A DNA stretch of 31,397 nucleotides from an uncultured Erysipelotrichaceae bacterium (GTDB lineage Bacteria > Bacillota_I > Bacilli_A > RF39 > UBA660). How positions within the stretch are numbered: the first letter of the stretch is position 1; every line of letters begins with the position of its first letter. The translations under genes were made by a program, and so were the position numbers. Location: positions 1-31,397 of the forward strand of contig CACZQV010000011.1 in NCBI GenBank assembly GCA_902783435.1. Reading direction: 5' to 3'. The notes below the pieces were generated by a model. That model ran no database searches. It had not been told where the DNA came from and was given only the letters and a program-made list of their open reading frames with translations. Positions 1-9,129 of this stretch are shown one piece after another.

Positions 1-2
1 TA

Positions 3-1796
3 TTACTCCTTTGTAGATAGAATTGATAAGAATGCTTCTTGTGGTACTTCTACACTACCTATTTGTTTCATTCTTTTCTTTCCTTCTTTTTGTTTTTCTA
101 GTAGTTTTTTCTTTCTGGTTACATCTCCACCATAACATTTGGCTAAAACATCTTTTCTTAATGCTTTTACTGTTTCTCTAGCTATTATATGTTGTCCTAA
201 AGCAGCTTGAATTGGTACTTCAAATAATTGTCTAGGTATTATTTCTTTTAATTTTTCACATACTACTTTACCTCTTTGATATGCAAAGTCTTTATGAACT
301 ATTACTGATAATGCATCTACTACTTCTCCGTTTAGTAAAATATCCATTTTAACTAAATTAGATTCTTTATACCCTATTACTTCATAATCAAATGAAGCAT
401 ATCCCTTAGTATAACTTTTTAATTTATCAAAAAAATCATATACTATTTCAGATAATGGTAATTCATAGTTAATAGTAACACGTTCAGTATCAATATAATC
501 TATATTAATAAATGTACCACGTTTATCTTGGCATAATTCCATTAATGGACCTATATATTCACTAGGTGTAAATATACTACATTTAACATATGGTTCTAAT
601 GTTTTAGATATTACTTCTCTTCTTGGCATTTTACTAGGACAATCTATCATTTGTGTAGTTTTATCAGTTAGTTCTACTTCATAAACAACTGATGGTGATG
701 TAGCAATTAAATCTATTCCAAATTCTCTTTCAATTCTCTCTTCTATTATTTCCATATGTAATAGTCCTAAGAAACCACATCTAAACCCAAATCCTAGAGC
801 TTTAGATGTTTCTGGTTCAAAAGTTAGAGCTGCATCATTTAATTTTAATTTATTTAGAGCTTCTCTTAAGTCTTCAAATTTATTAGATTCTATTGGGTAA
901 AGTCCACAATATACAGTAGGTTTCATTGGTTTATAACCTGGTAGTTTTTCTTTAGCTGGATTAGATTCTAGTGTAATTGTATCTCCAACATGTACATCAC
1001 TTATACTTTTAATTGATGCGTAAAGATACCCTACTTCTCCAGCAGATAAACTTTTTACTTCTTTTTCTTTAGGAGTATTTACTGATAGACCTACTACATC
1101 ATATGTAGCATTAGTTTCCATCATTTTAATAATATCTCCACGAGATACTTGACCTTCTACAACTCTAATTGAAGTTATTACTCCCCTGTATGAATCAAAT
1201 AATGAATCAAATATTAATGCTTTTAATGGGGCATTTTTATTTCCTTTAGGAGATGGTATTACTTCTACTATTTTTTCAAGTAAACTATCTACTCCTACTC
1301 CTGTTTTCGCACTAGTTAGGACAATATCTTCTTTATTAAATCCTATATTTTCTAATTCTGTTATTACTTTTTCTGGATTAGCTGAAGGTAGATCTATCTT
1401 ATTAATAACAGGAATTACAGTTAGGTTATTATCCATTGCTAAATATAAATTAGCTAATGTTTGAGCTTCTACTCCTTGAGAGGCATCCACTACTAAAATA
1501 GCTCCTTCACAAGCAGCTAGAGATCTTGACACTTCATATGAAAAATCTACATGACCTGGTGTATCTATTAAATTCAACATATATTCTTCATTATTATGTT
1601 CATACTTTAAAGTAACAGCATTTAATTTAATAGTTATACCACGTTCTCTCTCTAAATCCATAGAATCTAACATTTGGCTTTTTAATTCTCTTTTATCAAT
1701 AGAATGAGTTAATTCTAGTATTCTATCAGCTAATGTAGATTTACCATGATCAATATGAGCTATAATACAAAAATTTCTTATATTTTCTTGTTTCAT
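3..1796 (-). CDS. lepA: Elongation factor 4 (LepA), ribosome back-translocation GTPase
   Basis: The 597-residue product is a cytosolic translation GTPase that acts on stalled or mistranslocated ribosomes. The G1 motif AHIDHGKST is at residues 13-21, followed by the switch region with RGITIK, DTPGH (G3) and NKID (G4). The carboxy end has the LepA-specific basic domain ([17 protein letters not shown], then [19 protein letters not shown]), which separates it from EF-G and TypA. Length is normal for the family and the stop is inside the window. I start at the ATG at 1794-1796, six bases after AGGAGG (1803-1808), not at the in-frame codon six residues upstream, which has no ribosome binding site. 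It has its own extended -10 promoter directly after the terminator of the upstream gene, so it is probably transcribed alone. Its own terminator lies outside the window. Confidence 0.97.
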   Translation of the reverse strand: MKQENIRNFCIIAHIDHGKSTLADRILELTHSIDKRELKSQMLDSMDLERERGITIKLNAVTLKYEHNNEEYMLNLIDTPGHVDFSYEVSRSLAACEGAILVVDASQGVEAQTLANLYLAMDNNLTVIPVINKIDLPSANPEKVITELENIGFNKEDIVLTSAKTGVGVDSLLEKIVEVIPSPKGNKNAPLKALIFDSLFDSYRGVITSIRVVEGQVSRGDIIKMMETNATYDVVGLSVNTPKEKEVKSLSAGEVGYLYASIKSISDVHVGDTITLESNPAKEKLPGYKPMKPTVYCGLYPIESNKFEDLREALNKLKLNDAALTFEPETSKALGFGFRCGFLGLLHMEIIEERIEREFGIDLIATSPSVVYEVELTDKTTQMIDCPSKMPRREVISKTLEPYVKCSIFTPSEYIGPLMELCQDKRGTFINIDYIDTERVTINYELPLSEIVYDFFDKLKSYTKGYASFDYEVIGYKESNLVKMDILLNGEVVDALSVIVHKDFAYQRGKVVCEKLKEIIPRQLFEVPIQAALGQHIIARETVKALRKDVLAKCYGGDVTRKKKLLEKQKEGKKRMKQIGSVEVPQEAFLSILSTKE

Positions 1797-1818
1797 AGTA
1801 GTCCTCCTAAGCAATAAT

Positions 1819-1827
1819 ATTATAACA
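1819..1827 (-). promoter_or_regulatory. Extended -10 promoter of lepA
   Basis: The minus strand reads TGTTATAAT, a perfect extended -10. It starts one base after the U-run of the preceding terminator and ends 10 bases before the AGGAGG of lepA. No -35 hexamer is recognisable because that position is occupied by the terminator stem. The predicted leader is about 15 bases. Confidence 0.7.
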
Positions 1828-1828
1828 T

Positions 1829-1851
1829 AAAAAAAGTACTTACGTACTTTT
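1829..1851 (-). terminator. Rho-independent terminator of the 1850-2755 gene
   Basis: The minus strand forms AAAAGTAC-GTAA-GTACTTTT (stem 1832-1839 with 1844-1851, GNRA-type GTAA loop closed by C-G) followed by a U-run. The stop codon of the upstream gene (1850-1852) overlaps the foot of the stem. Confidence 0.85.
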
Positions 1852-2755
1852 AATTTTTAATACTACTACTTTCAAAGTATAAAGTATTTCCATTTAATCC
1901 AAATTTATAAGTAATTGTAGAAGCTTTTGTTTTATAATCAGATATTTTTATTTCATAATCTTTTATATCATCTTCAGTTAAATTACTTTTTCTTTCTATT
2001 AATAATTTATGATCATAATCTTTATATATAGATAAAGTATAAGTATTATCTTCATTTTTTATTAAATCAGTATAAATAATTTTTTCTTCTAATGTATAAG
2101 TACCATCTAATTCTTTATATGCTTCTGATAGTTCTGCATAATATGGTTTAATACCAGTTTTTTCTTCTATATCTGCTTCATACCCATCAAATACTATAGT
2201 ATATGCTTTTTCATCATTAGAATAAGTTATTGTACCTAAATTTTGTCCATTAATTCTAAAATTAAATGGGTACTTAATTGTTTCTTCTTTAGAATAGTTT
2301 ACTTTATTACCAAAGAATCTTATCATATAATTTCTTATTTTATTTTCTGATATTTTATATATTTTTAAATTTTTATCTGTCATTTTACCAGTAAAATCTA
2401 AGTCATCTGGATCTACAAATTGTAGTGCATAATAATATTTTTCTTCTTCAGTAAATGAATCTAATGTAACTTTTGATTCCTTTATAAACTTTTCTCCTCT
2501 TTGATTCTTAGTACCATAAGTTACATAATTATATAATATTTCTACATTTGTTTCTTTTAAAGTTAATTTTTGTCTAGTAATTGTAGGTTCTTTTGGTTTT
2601 TTAGGTCCAAACAAACTGTTACTTAAAAAGAATACTAAAAATCCACATATTATAGCTAATACTATAACTATTATTAATGGTAATCTTGATTTTACTTTTA
2701 AATTTGAAGTTTGTTGTCCTTCTTCTTCTATTTCATCACCTATTTTAAAGTCCAT
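1850..2755 (-). CDS. Unknown single-pass membrane protein
   Basis: I do not recognise the family of this 301-residue protein. It has a short acidic cytosolic head ([15 protein letters not shown]), a basic patch, one hydrophobic segment at about residues 25-48 ([20 protein letters not shown]), and then a roughly 250-residue region rich in Lys, Glu and Tyr that should lie outside the cell. There is no cleavage site or lipobox, so it is probably an amino-terminal anchored protein. The ATG at 2755 follows GAGGTGG (2761-2767) with five bases between. It has its own promoter and terminator and looks monocistronic, so the neighbouring lepA and M16 genes give little functional information. The gene is well supported; the function is unknown. 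Confidence 0.85.
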   Translation of the reverse strand: MDFKIGDEIEEEGQQTSNLKVKSRLPLIIVIVLAIICGFLVFFLSNSLFGPKKPKEPTITRQKLTLKETNVEILYNYVTYGTKNQRGEKFIKESKVTLDSFTEEEKYYYALQFVDPDDLDFTGKMTDKNLKIYKISENKIRNYMIRFFGNKVNYSKEETIKYPFNFRINGQNLGTITYSNDEKAYTIVFDGYEADIEEKTGIKPYYAELSEAYKELDGTYTLEEKIIYTDLIKNEDNTYTLSIYKDYDHKLLIERKSNLTEDDIKDYEIKISDYKTKASTITYKFGLNGNTLYFESSSIKN

Positions 2756-2768
2756 TTATACCACCTCT

Positions 2769-2780
2769 ATTATAATTATA
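2769..2780 (-). promoter_or_regulatory. Tandem TATAAT -10 boxes of the 1850-2755 gene
   Basis: Two adjacent perfect TATAAT hexamers (2775-2780 and 2769-2774, minus strand) lie immediately before the GAGGTGG ribosome binding site. The distal copy leaves seven bases to the Shine-Dalgarno and is the more plausible one. No clear -35 is visible. Confidence 0.5.
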
Positions 2781-2790
2781 GATTAGTAGA

Positions 2791-2825
2791 AATAAAAAGA
2801 CAATTGCTTTATACAATTATCTCTT
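2791..2825 (-). terminator. Terminator of the deoD-M16 gene cluster
   Basis: The minus strand has a 12-bp stem (2814-2825 with 2795-2806, two G-U pairs) and a seven-base loop, followed by U5-A-U3. It lies 15 bases after the stop of the second M16 peptidase gene. Confidence 0.85.
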
Positions 2826-2840
2826 TTATTTACAATCATT

Positions 2841-4103
2841 TTACTTATTATTCATAGTAACTATACTTATATTTTTAAAATCTATTTTCTTTATTAAATC
2901 TTTCAATGTTTTATATTTCATATTCTTAATGATATCTAATTTATTAGGAATAATTTTTTTATAATTTAAAATATCATGATACATATTATCTACAGTATCA
3001 TCTATACTATCAATAGATTTTATTTCACGTGATGTCCATACTTTTTTTATTCTATTAAATGATGCTTCATCTATATCTATCTTTTCTAATACTTTTTTTA
3101 CTTCTTCTATTAGTTTATCAGGTTCAATAGAAGAAGCCATTAAATAGAATGTTTTAAATTCTTCATATGTTTCCCATTCAGTATATAATCCATTTAATAG
3201 TTTATCTTTTCTTGCTTTTTCTCTAAATGTAGATGCTGCCCCAAATAAAATGTTTGTTAACATTGCTAAATATAAATCTAATTCAAAGTCTTTTAATTCT
3301 ATTTGTTCAGTAGATATCTTTAATCCTAAAGCTATTTTAGGTACTTCTATATTTCCTTTTATAGATAAAGTACTTTTATTAACTTTAGTTGGTTCTTTTA
3401 CTTGTTTTATTTTAGGTAAATGAGTAGTTACTTTAGTATCTAATTCATCTTTTATAATTTCTAAAGCTATTTCTTTATCAAAATTACCTACTATAAGTAC
3501 AAACATGTTACTTGGAATATAAAAGTTATTATAACAAGCATATAGATCTTCTTTAGTTATTTTATATATTTCTTCTACACTACCTGCTATATCTATTCTT
3601 CTAGGACTATTTTTATAGATACATTCACGTAGCTTCATTTCTAATTTAAAATCAGGTATGTCTTCATACATATTTATTTCTTCTGCAATAATACCTTTTT
3701 CTTTTTCTACATTTTCATCTGTATAATATGGATGAGATACAAATTGTAGTAAGTATCTTAAATTCTTATTAAATTCTTTATTACCATAACAAATGTATTG
3801 AGTATTATCAAAAGATGTAGAAGCATTAGAATCAGTACCACTTTCTGAAAAGAATGTAAATGGATCAATTCCAGATTCTTCTTCAAACATTTTGTGTTCT
3901 AGAAAATGTGCTACCCCTAGAGGTGGTTTATGATTTTTCTTTTTATCATCAGTAAATTCTAATACATCTGAACCAAAACGAGTCGCATAACTTATAAAAT
4001 AATTCTTTTTATTATCATAAGGAATCATGAATACTTCTAAACCATTATTTAAAGTTTCAGTATAAGCAGCAATATCAAGTCCCTTTAAACTAATTTTCTT
4101 CAT
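2841..4103 (-). CDS. M16 family zinc peptidase, catalytic-type subunit (YmfH-like)
   Basis: This 420-residue protein belongs to the M16 (pitrilysin/mitochondrial processing peptidase) family. The inverted zinc motif HxxEH is H66-F-L-E69-H70, and the third ligand is the expected glutamate about 76 residues later in EKGIIAEEINMYED (around E142). It overlaps the preceding M16 gene by 14 bases; its AGGGGGG ribosome binding site lies inside that gene, which suggests translational coupling. This matches the ymfF-ymfH pair of Bacillus subtilis, in which the two proteins probably form a heterodimer. There is no signal peptide, so it should act in the cytosol. The substrate is unknown; in related systems M16 pairs process peptides. 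The gene ends in a strong terminator. Confidence 0.9.
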   Translation of the reverse strand: MKKISLKGLDIAAYTETLNNGLEVFMIPYDNKKNYFISYATRFGSDVLEFTDDKKKNHKPPLGVAHFLEHKMFEEESGIDPFTFFSESGTDSNASTSFDNTQYICYGNKEFNKNLRYLLQFVSHPYYTDENVEKEKGIIAEEINMYEDIPDFKLEMKLRECIYKNSPRRIDIAGSVEEIYKITKEDLYACYNNFYIPSNMFVLIVGNFDKEIALEIIKDELDTKVTTHLPKIKQVKEPTKVNKSTLSIKGNIEVPKIALGLKISTEQIELKDFELDLYLAMLTNILFGAASTFREKARKDKLLNGLYTEWETYEEFKTFYLMASSIEPDKLIEEVKKVLEKIDIDEASFNRIKKVWTSREIKSIDSIDDTVDNMYHDILNYKKIIPNKLDIIKNMKYKTLKDLIKKIDFKNISIVTMNNK

Positions 4104-5361
4104 AATTACCCCCCTCTAATAAAAATATTGTATCTATATTAATCTTTTTACATACTCTAACAATATCTTGTTTTCTTACTTTTTTCATTAATTCTACTTT
4201 TTCTTTTAATGGTTCTATATTTAATATTTCTTGAGATAAAATTTCATTAATCATTTTATTTTCATTTTCATCTATATCTTCTAATGAAGAAAAGTAATAC
4301 TCTTTAGCTTTAGCTATATCGCTTTCAGTAAATTTACCTTTTTTCATATCTTCTAATTTTTCAGATATTAATTTATTAGTCTTAGTAAAATTAACTCTAT
4401 CAATACCAGCATTAATTATTAATAAATTATCTAATCTATCTACAAATGATCTTATAGTGTAACATAGAGAATGTTCTTCTCTTACTTCTTTAAATAGTTT
4501 AGAATCTACTCCTCCACCAAATATTAAATTAGCTATTACTAATGCATAATTTCTTTCATATGGAGTTAGTTTATTAATAGGAGCCGCAATAGCTAATTTA
4601 GATTGTGTATTATCAGTTGTTTCTTTAGCTATTAATCTTCTCTTACGAGGCTTAATATAATCTAACATATATGGAGCTTTATTCTTCTTTATCTTTTTAA
4701 ATTTAAAATATTTCTTTATTAAAGATAACATTTCTTTATTATCAAAATCTCCTACTACAAAGATATCAACATAATCGTTATCTATCATTTTAAAATATGA
4801 TTCATATAAGTTTTCTGTATTAATATCTTTTAAATCTTCACTATATCCCATAATTCTATATGCTATAGGACTATCTTTAGCAAAAGCTTCTTTTAATCTT
4901 ATTAAACTATATGCACCTGTTTTTTCTTTTAATGAATCAAAGTTTACTTTAGCATTATGTTTTACTAGTTCTAACATTTCTTTATCAAAGTTTTTATTTT
5001 CAATATCTGGATTTAATACTATTTCACTCAAAAATTCAATTGCTTTTTCTAAATTACCATTTTCAGTGTATTCATCTTTTAACACTTGCATATTAAAACC
5101 TGTAAATATATAATTACCTAATCTTTGATTATTAGCGGCAATATCTACATCATATAAGTCTTCTGAAGCAATTATCATATTTCTTCTACTATCATATTTT
5201 TTAGATGATTGAAGAAGTATATCTGATAAAAGTGCTCTTTTTGTTATTTCTTCTTTTTTTATTGGGGTATGAAAAATTACTCTTACTGTAATTGTTTTTA
5301 ATTTATCTGTATTTATTAAATGTAAGTTCATTGAACCTAAATCTTTTTTTGTATATTTCAT
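4090..5361 (-). CDS. M16 family peptidase homologue without the zinc motif (YmfF-like)
   Basis: This 423-residue M16 protein has no HxxEH where the catalytic motif should be (RALLSDILLQSSKKYD takes its place). It keeps the carboxy-terminal substrate-binding signature LFKEVREEHSLCYTIRSF with the Arg/Tyr pair. That is the usual division of labour in M16B heterodimers: one subunit binds zinc, the other supplies the Arg-Tyr pair. The ATG at 5361 follows GAGGTG with five bases between. It lies 37 bases behind deoD with no terminator between them, so it is probably cotranscribed; a TATACT at 5379-5384 could add an internal promoter. It overlaps the catalytic-type partner by 14 bases. Confidence 0.88.
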   Translation of the reverse strand: MKYTKKDLGSMNLHLINTDKLKTITVRVIFHTPIKKEEITKRALLSDILLQSSKKYDSRRNMIIASEDLYDVDIAANNQRLGNYIFTGFNMQVLKDEYTENGNLEKAIEFLSEIVLNPDIENKNFDKEMLELVKHNAKVNFDSLKEKTGAYSLIRLKEAFAKDSPIAYRIMGYSEDLKDINTENLYESYFKMIDNDYVDIFVVGDFDNKEMLSLIKKYFKFKKIKKNKAPYMLDYIKPRKRRLIAKETTDNTQSKLAIAAPINKLTPYERNYALVIANLIFGGGVDSKLFKEVREEHSLCYTIRSFVDRLDNLLIINAGIDRVNFTKTNKLISEKLEDMKKGKFTESDIAKAKEYYFSSLEDIDENENKMINEILSQEILNIEPLKEKVELMKKVRKQDIVRVCKKINIDTIFLLEGGNYEEN

Positions 5362-5398
5362 CGTTTCACCTCTTGTTTAGTATACCCTTTTTTATTCT

Positions 5399-6112
5399 TT
5401 ATATAACTGATTCTAAAGCTACCTCAATCATTTGATTTAATGATGTTTCTCTATCTTTGATTGATAAACTTCTTTTATCATATAATGAATCAACTACTGT
5501 CATTAAACATGCTGCTTCTTTTCCTAGTTTATTAGCTATATAGAATAATCCATAAGCTTCCATTTCAACAGATAAGAAATTCATATTTGGAAAGTTACTT
5601 CTAAATTTTTCTTCATCATCACAATATAAATCAAATACATCACTAGTTATAGTTTTTCCATATTTTAAATCTATGTTTTTTTCTTTTGAAACATTCATTA
5701 TTTTTCTATTTAAATCTTCTGAAGATTCTATATAGTTTTTAGAACCTCCATCTAATAATTTATCAAAATATGTTTTACAATAAGCTCCTTGTGATAATAC
5801 TACATCTAGTAGTTTAATATGTTCATTAAATGAACCACAAGTTCCTATTCTTATTATTTTTTTAACATCATAGAATTTATATAATTCATATGAATATATT
5901 CCTATACTTGGAATACCCATACCACTAGCAAATACTGTTACTTTTTTATTTTTATATTTACCAGTATATGCATACATATTTCTAACTGTATTAACTAGTT
6001 TTGCATCTTCTAAAAAGTTTTCAGCAATGTATTTTGCTCTTAGTGGATCACCAGGCATTAATACTACTGAAGCAATATCTTCTTTTTTACTTTCAATATG
6101 TGGAGTAGCCAT
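5399..6112 (-). CDS. deoD: Purine-nucleoside phosphorylase, DeoD type
   Basis: This 237-residue cytosolic enzyme cleaves purine (deoxy)ribonucleosides with phosphate to give free base and (deoxy)ribose 1-phosphate in purine salvage. Hallmarks are the phosphate-binding MPGDPLRAKYIAE near residue 19, the RIGTCGS segment, and FLSVEMEAYGLFYIA with the ribose-binding Met-Glu, then MTVVDSLYD with the catalytic Asp region. Length equals the hexameric DeoD family. The ATG at 6112 follows GAAGG with eight bases between; another ATG six bases upstream is out of frame. It has a TGATATAAT promoter just after the ftsK terminator. No terminator separates it from the M16 genes, so it heads a three-gene cluster. 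Confidence 0.95.
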   Translation of the reverse strand: MATPHIESKKEDIASVVLMPGDPLRAKYIAENFLEDAKLVNTVRNMYAYTGKYKNKKVTVFASGMGIPSIGIYSYELYKFYDVKKIIRIGTCGSFNEHIKLLDVVLSQGAYCKTYFDKLLDGGSKNYIESSEDLNRKIMNVSKEKNIDLKYGKTITSDVFDLYCDDEEKFRSNFPNMNFLSVEMEAYGLFYIANKLGKEAACLMTVVDSLYDKRSLSIKDRETSLNQMIEVALESVI

Positions 6113-6135
6113 TATTCATACCTTCTTTCTAATTT

Positions 6136-6144
6136 ATTATATCA
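6136..6144 (-). promoter_or_regulatory. Extended -10 promoter of deoD
   Basis: The minus strand reads TGATATAAT, 15 bases after the ftsK terminator U-run and about 9 bases before AGAAGG. There is no convincing -35, in keeping with an extended -10 promoter. Confidence 0.65.
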
Positions 6145-6158
6145 TACAACTAACAATT

Positions 6159-6182
6159 AAAAAAAGAGGAATTATTCCTCTT
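6159..6182 (-). terminator. Terminator of the ftsK gene
   Basis: The minus strand forms AAGAGGAA-TAA-TTCCTCTT followed by a U-run. The TAA in the loop (6172-6174) is the stop codon of ftsK itself, so the last coding bases build the terminator. Confidence 0.88.
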
Positions 6183-8403
6183 CTTCACTATATTTTACTA
6201 ATACTTCTCTAGGTTTAGAATTACCTGTAGCTGGACCTATAATTCCATTTTCTTCTAGTGTATCAATCATAGTAGCAGCTTTATTATAACCTATTTTGAA
6301 TTTTCTTTGTAAAAGTGATGCAGATGCCTTACCAGTTTTAACTACAAAATCTACTATTTCATTATATAATTCATCATCACTAGCAGCTTTAGCTGCAGCA
6401 GCATCCATTTTTTCTTCTTGTACTGGTTCTTCTTTTTCAAGTTTCATTAAGTTATCATCATATGATGCTTCTTGTTGATTTTTAGTAAAGTTAATTATTC
6501 TTTCTATTTCATTATCGTTGATGTATGAACCTTGAATACGAGTCGGAGCATTTTGTCCTATTGGTAAGAAGAACATATCTCCTTTTCCTAATAGTTTTTC
6601 AGCACCTGTTTGATCAAGAATAGTACGGGAATCAATTCCACTACCTACTGCGAAGGCAATACGTGATGGGATATTTGCTTTAATAAGACCTGTAATTACC
6701 TCAGTAGATGGTCTTTGTGTAGCAACTATTAAATGAATTCCAGCAGCACGTGCTTTTTGAGTAATACGAAGTATTGAATCTTCAACTTCTTTAGCAGCTA
6801 CCATCATTAAATCAGATAACTCATCTATTATTATTACTAAGAATGGCATTTTTTCTAATTGTTCATCTGGATGTTTTTTATTCCATTTTTCTACATATTC
6901 ATTATATCCTTCAATTTTCTTAGTACCAGTATTTGCAAACATATGGTATCTTTTTTCCATTTCATTTACCATTTTTTGTAAAAGTACTGCAGCTTGTTTT
7001 GGATCAGATACAACTGGACACATTAAATGAGGTATTCCATTATATACTGATAATTCAACTACTTTTGGGTCTACCATTGCAAGTTTTACTTCATCTGGTT
7101 TAGCTCTCATAAGTATTGAACAAATAATTCCATTAACACATACTGATTTACCAGAACCTGTAGTACCAGCTATTAACATGTGTGGCATTTTATTAATTTC
7201 ACAAACACCAATATCTCCCATGATTGATTTTCCAAGTGGAACCATTAATTGTTTATCTGGTGATTCTCTCATAACTCTACTAGCCATTATTTCATAGAAA
7301 CTAACGGCATTTGGTTTATCATTAGCAAATTCTACACCTACTGTACTTTTACCTGGTATTGGTGCTTCAATTCTAACATCTTTTTTAGATAAAGCTAAAG
7401 CTATTTCTCTACTTAATGTAGTTATTTTATTAACACGTGTACCACTAGCTATTTCAAGTTCATATTGAGATACTGTAGGTCCTACATGTACTTCTAATAC
7501 TTTTGCTTTTACTCCAAAACTTTCTAATACCTTTTCTAATTTTTCTATATTAGCTTCAATTGAAGAATTATCTTCAGTTGTCTTCTTATTAGGTTTATTT
7601 AATAAATCAAGTGGTGGTAATTTATAATCTACATTAGTTACTACTTGTTGTGGAGATGATGTTTCTTCTTTTACTTCTTCTACTGGAGCAGTATTAATTT
7701 TCTTCAATTCATCAATACTTTTTATTACTTGTTTATTATCTTCTTCTTCTCCATTACTAATTTTTACCTTTTTATTAGATAATTCATCATTGTCATCATC
7801 ACTATCATCTTTTTCATGTTTATGTTCTTTAACATATTCTACTTTGTCTTTAACAAAATCTACAATAGAGAATCCTGTAAACATACAAGTACCTACGACA
7901 ATTAATGTTATAGTAACTATTTGCATCCCTGTATATGAGAATAATTTAGCAAATGCTAAGGAGAATACTCCTCCTATTATTCCTCCTCCTACTGATATAT
8001 TTTCCCCAATATTACCAGTAGACATTAATGTATTAAATGCTTTTACCAAAGAATTAATTGTTTCTTTGAAAATCAAACTACTATTATTATTATTTAATGA
8101 TACAAAGTCCCAGTGCATAAATGTTAATATACCAATTACTAATAGATAAAATCCAAACATCTTTGTAGAAAAGAACTCTGGCCATTCTCTTTTTAGAAAA
8201 GCATATATTCCAATAATAAATATAAGTAATAAAAACACCATGTAAATAGATCCTGTTGCAAATAAACCAAATGAAGCTATTAATCTACCAACTGGACCTA
8301 GTTTACCTATTCCTAGAATAGCTGCAATTACAAATAAAATTGCATATAATTCAATAGATATTTCTATCTTTTGTTTTTTCTTTCTTCTCTTTCTTTTTGC
8401 CAT
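6172..8403 (-). CDS. ftsK: FtsK/SpoIIIE family DNA translocase
   Basis: This 743-residue membrane-anchored DNA pump clears chromosome arms from the division septum. The amino end is a strongly basic stretch (MAKRKRRKKKQK), then about four hydrophobic segments within residues 20-190, then an acidic linker. The motor follows: Walker A GTTGSGKSV near residue 413, Walker B FLVIIIDELSDL near residue 524, and the FtsK signature VATQRPSTEVITGLIKANIPSRIAFAV. The carboxy-terminal gamma winged helix (YNEIVDFVVKTGKASASLLQRKFKIGYNKAATMIDTLE) should read KOPS/SRS sites. I chose the ATG at 8403, which follows a weak GGTG; the in-frame GTG seven codons upstream has no ribosome binding site. FtsK versus SpoIIIE cannot be decided from sequence alone. 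Confidence 0.95.
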   Translation of the reverse strand: MAKRKRRKKKQKIEISIELYAILFVIAAILGIGKLGPVGRLIASFGLFATGSIYMVFLLLIFIIGIYAFLKREWPEFFSTKMFGFYLLVIGILTFMHWDFVSLNNNNSSLIFKETINSLVKAFNTLMSTGNIGENISVGGGIIGGVFSLAFAKLFSYTGMQIVTITLIVVGTCMFTGFSIVDFVKDKVEYVKEHKHEKDDSDDDNDELSNKKVKISNGEEEDNKQVIKSIDELKKINTAPVEEVKEETSSPQQVVTNVDYKLPPLDLLNKPNKKTTEDNSSIEANIEKLEKVLESFGVKAKVLEVHVGPTVSQYELEIASGTRVNKITTLSREIALALSKKDVRIEAPIPGKSTVGVEFANDKPNAVSFYEIMASRVMRESPDKQLMVPLGKSIMGDIGVCEINKMPHMLIAGTTGSGKSVCVNGIICSILMRAKPDEVKLAMVDPKVVELSVYNGIPHLMCPVVSDPKQAAVLLQKMVNEMEKRYHMFANTGTKKIEGYNEYVEKWNKKHPDEQLEKMPFLVIIIDELSDLMMVAAKEVEDSILRITQKARAAGIHLIVATQRPSTEVITGLIKANIPSRIAFAVGSGIDSRTILDQTGAEKLLGKGDMFFLPIGQNAPTRIQGSYINDNEIERIINFTKNQQEASYDDNLMKLEKEEPVQEEKMDAAAAKAASDDELYNEIVDFVVKTGKASASLLQRKFKIGYNKAATMIDTLEENGIIGPATGNSKPREVLVKYSEEEE

Positions 8404-8429
8404 ATTTATACACCAATCTTTCACTTTAT

Positions 8430-8435
8430 ATTATA
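8430..8435 (-). promoter_or_regulatory. -10 box of ftsK
   Basis: A perfect TATAAT (minus strand) lies about 27 bases before the chosen ATG, downstream of a U-rich terminator tail. No good -35 is visible at 17 bases. Confidence 0.5.
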
Positions 8436-8447
8436 CTACAAAAAATT

Positions 8448-8488
8448 AAAAAAAAAGTAGTTTAACTGTAAACTTGTCACAATTAAAC
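8448..8488 (-). terminator. Second hairpin and U-run after efp, tandem terminator
   Basis: On the minus strand the palindrome AGTTTACAGTTAAACT (8459-8474) is followed by AC and a long U-run. Part of the same stem can pair instead with TTTAA at 8483-8488, giving a larger bulged hairpin. It backs up the efp terminator at 8509-8537 and insulates ftsK. It could also be an operator, since the 6-bp inverted repeat lies upstream of the ftsK -10. Confidence 0.5.
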
Positions 8489-8508
8489 ACTATTTTTATT
8501 TTTATAAC

Positions 8509-8537
8509 AAAAAAAAGAACTTAATAATTAAGCTCTT
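8509..8537 (-). terminator. Terminator of efp
   Basis: The minus strand forms a 10-bp stem AAGAGCTTAA with TTAAGTTCTT (8528-8537 with 8515-8524, three-base loop) and then a U-run of about eight. The efp stop codon (8528-8530) lies within the stem. Confidence 0.9.
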
Positions 8538-9085
8538 GATACATACTTAGAATCAGCTGTAGAAACAATAATTGTTTCTCCTTCTTCTATAAATAATGGA
8601 ACTCTTACCATTAAACCTGTTTCACATTCTGCATCTTTTAATGCATTAGTAGTTGTGTTACCTTTAACTGCAGGTTCAGTATGAGTAATAACTAGTTCTA
8701 CCTTATCTGGTAAATCAATTCCTAGGATTTCTCCTTCATAACTAGTAATATAAACTTCTAAGTTTTCTTTTAATAACTTAGCTTGATCACCTATTTTACT
8801 AGCTGGAATTTCTAATTGATCATAAGTTTCCATATTCATAAAGTAATATATATCACTCATATTATATAGATATTGCATTTGTTGTTTTTCAATACGTGCA
8901 GTAGCTACTTTAACACCAGCATTAAATGTTTGTTCAAAGATTGCTCCTGTTCTTAAATTTTTAAGTTTAGCTTTTACGATAGCAGCACCTTTACCTGGTT
9001 TAACATGTTGTGTTTCCATAACTACATAAATATTACCTTCATATTCAATAGTAATACCATTTTTTAAATCATTTGTACTTATCAT
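8528..9085 (-). CDS. efp: Translation elongation factor P
   Basis: This 185-residue factor binds between the P and E sites and relieves stalling at polyproline stretches. The three beta-barrel domains run in order: KOW-like domain I with the tip loop HVKPGKGAAIV (K32 is the residue that is post-translationally modified in many bacteria), the central OB domain, and the carboxy-terminal OB domain ending in the signature region LKDAECETGLMVRVPLFIEEGETIIVSTADSKYVSRA. The length is standard. The ATG at 9085 follows AGGAGTG. The gene lies 42 bases after rpmG with a hairpin between; no separate TATAAT is visible, so it is probably transcribed from the rpmG promoter by partial readthrough. Confidence 0.97.
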   Translation of the reverse strand: MISTNDLKNGITIEYEGNIYVVMETQHVKPGKGAAIVKAKLKNLRTGAIFEQTFNAGVKVATARIEKQQMQYLYNMSDIYYFMNMETYDQLEIPASKIGDQAKLLKENLEVYITSYEGEILGIDLPDKVELVITHTEPAVKGNTTTNALKDAECETGLMVRVPLFIEEGETIIVSTADSKYVSRA

Positions 9086-9105
9086 TTTATCACTCCTAAT
9101 AAATT

Positions 9106-9129
9106 AAAAAATAAGCGTAAACTTATTTT
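9106..9129 (-). terminator. Hairpin between rpmG and efp (leaky terminator or attenuator)
   Basis: The minus strand forms AAAATAAG-TTTACG-CTTATTTT (9122-9129 with 9108-9115) followed by a short U-run, then AATTT and the efp ribosome binding site. The foot of the stem contains the first bases of the rpmG stop codon. The stem is AT-rich and weak, so readthrough into efp is plausible. Confidence 0.65.

Noticed and set aside
6027..6212. Plus-strand open frame over the deoD start and ftsK terminator
   Set aside because: It spans a well-supported terminator and promoter of the opposite strand and has no ribosome binding site.
7790..8149. Plus-strand open frame of 119 codons inside ftsK
   Set aside because: Antisense shadow of the ftsK linker and membrane segments; no Shine-Dalgarno.
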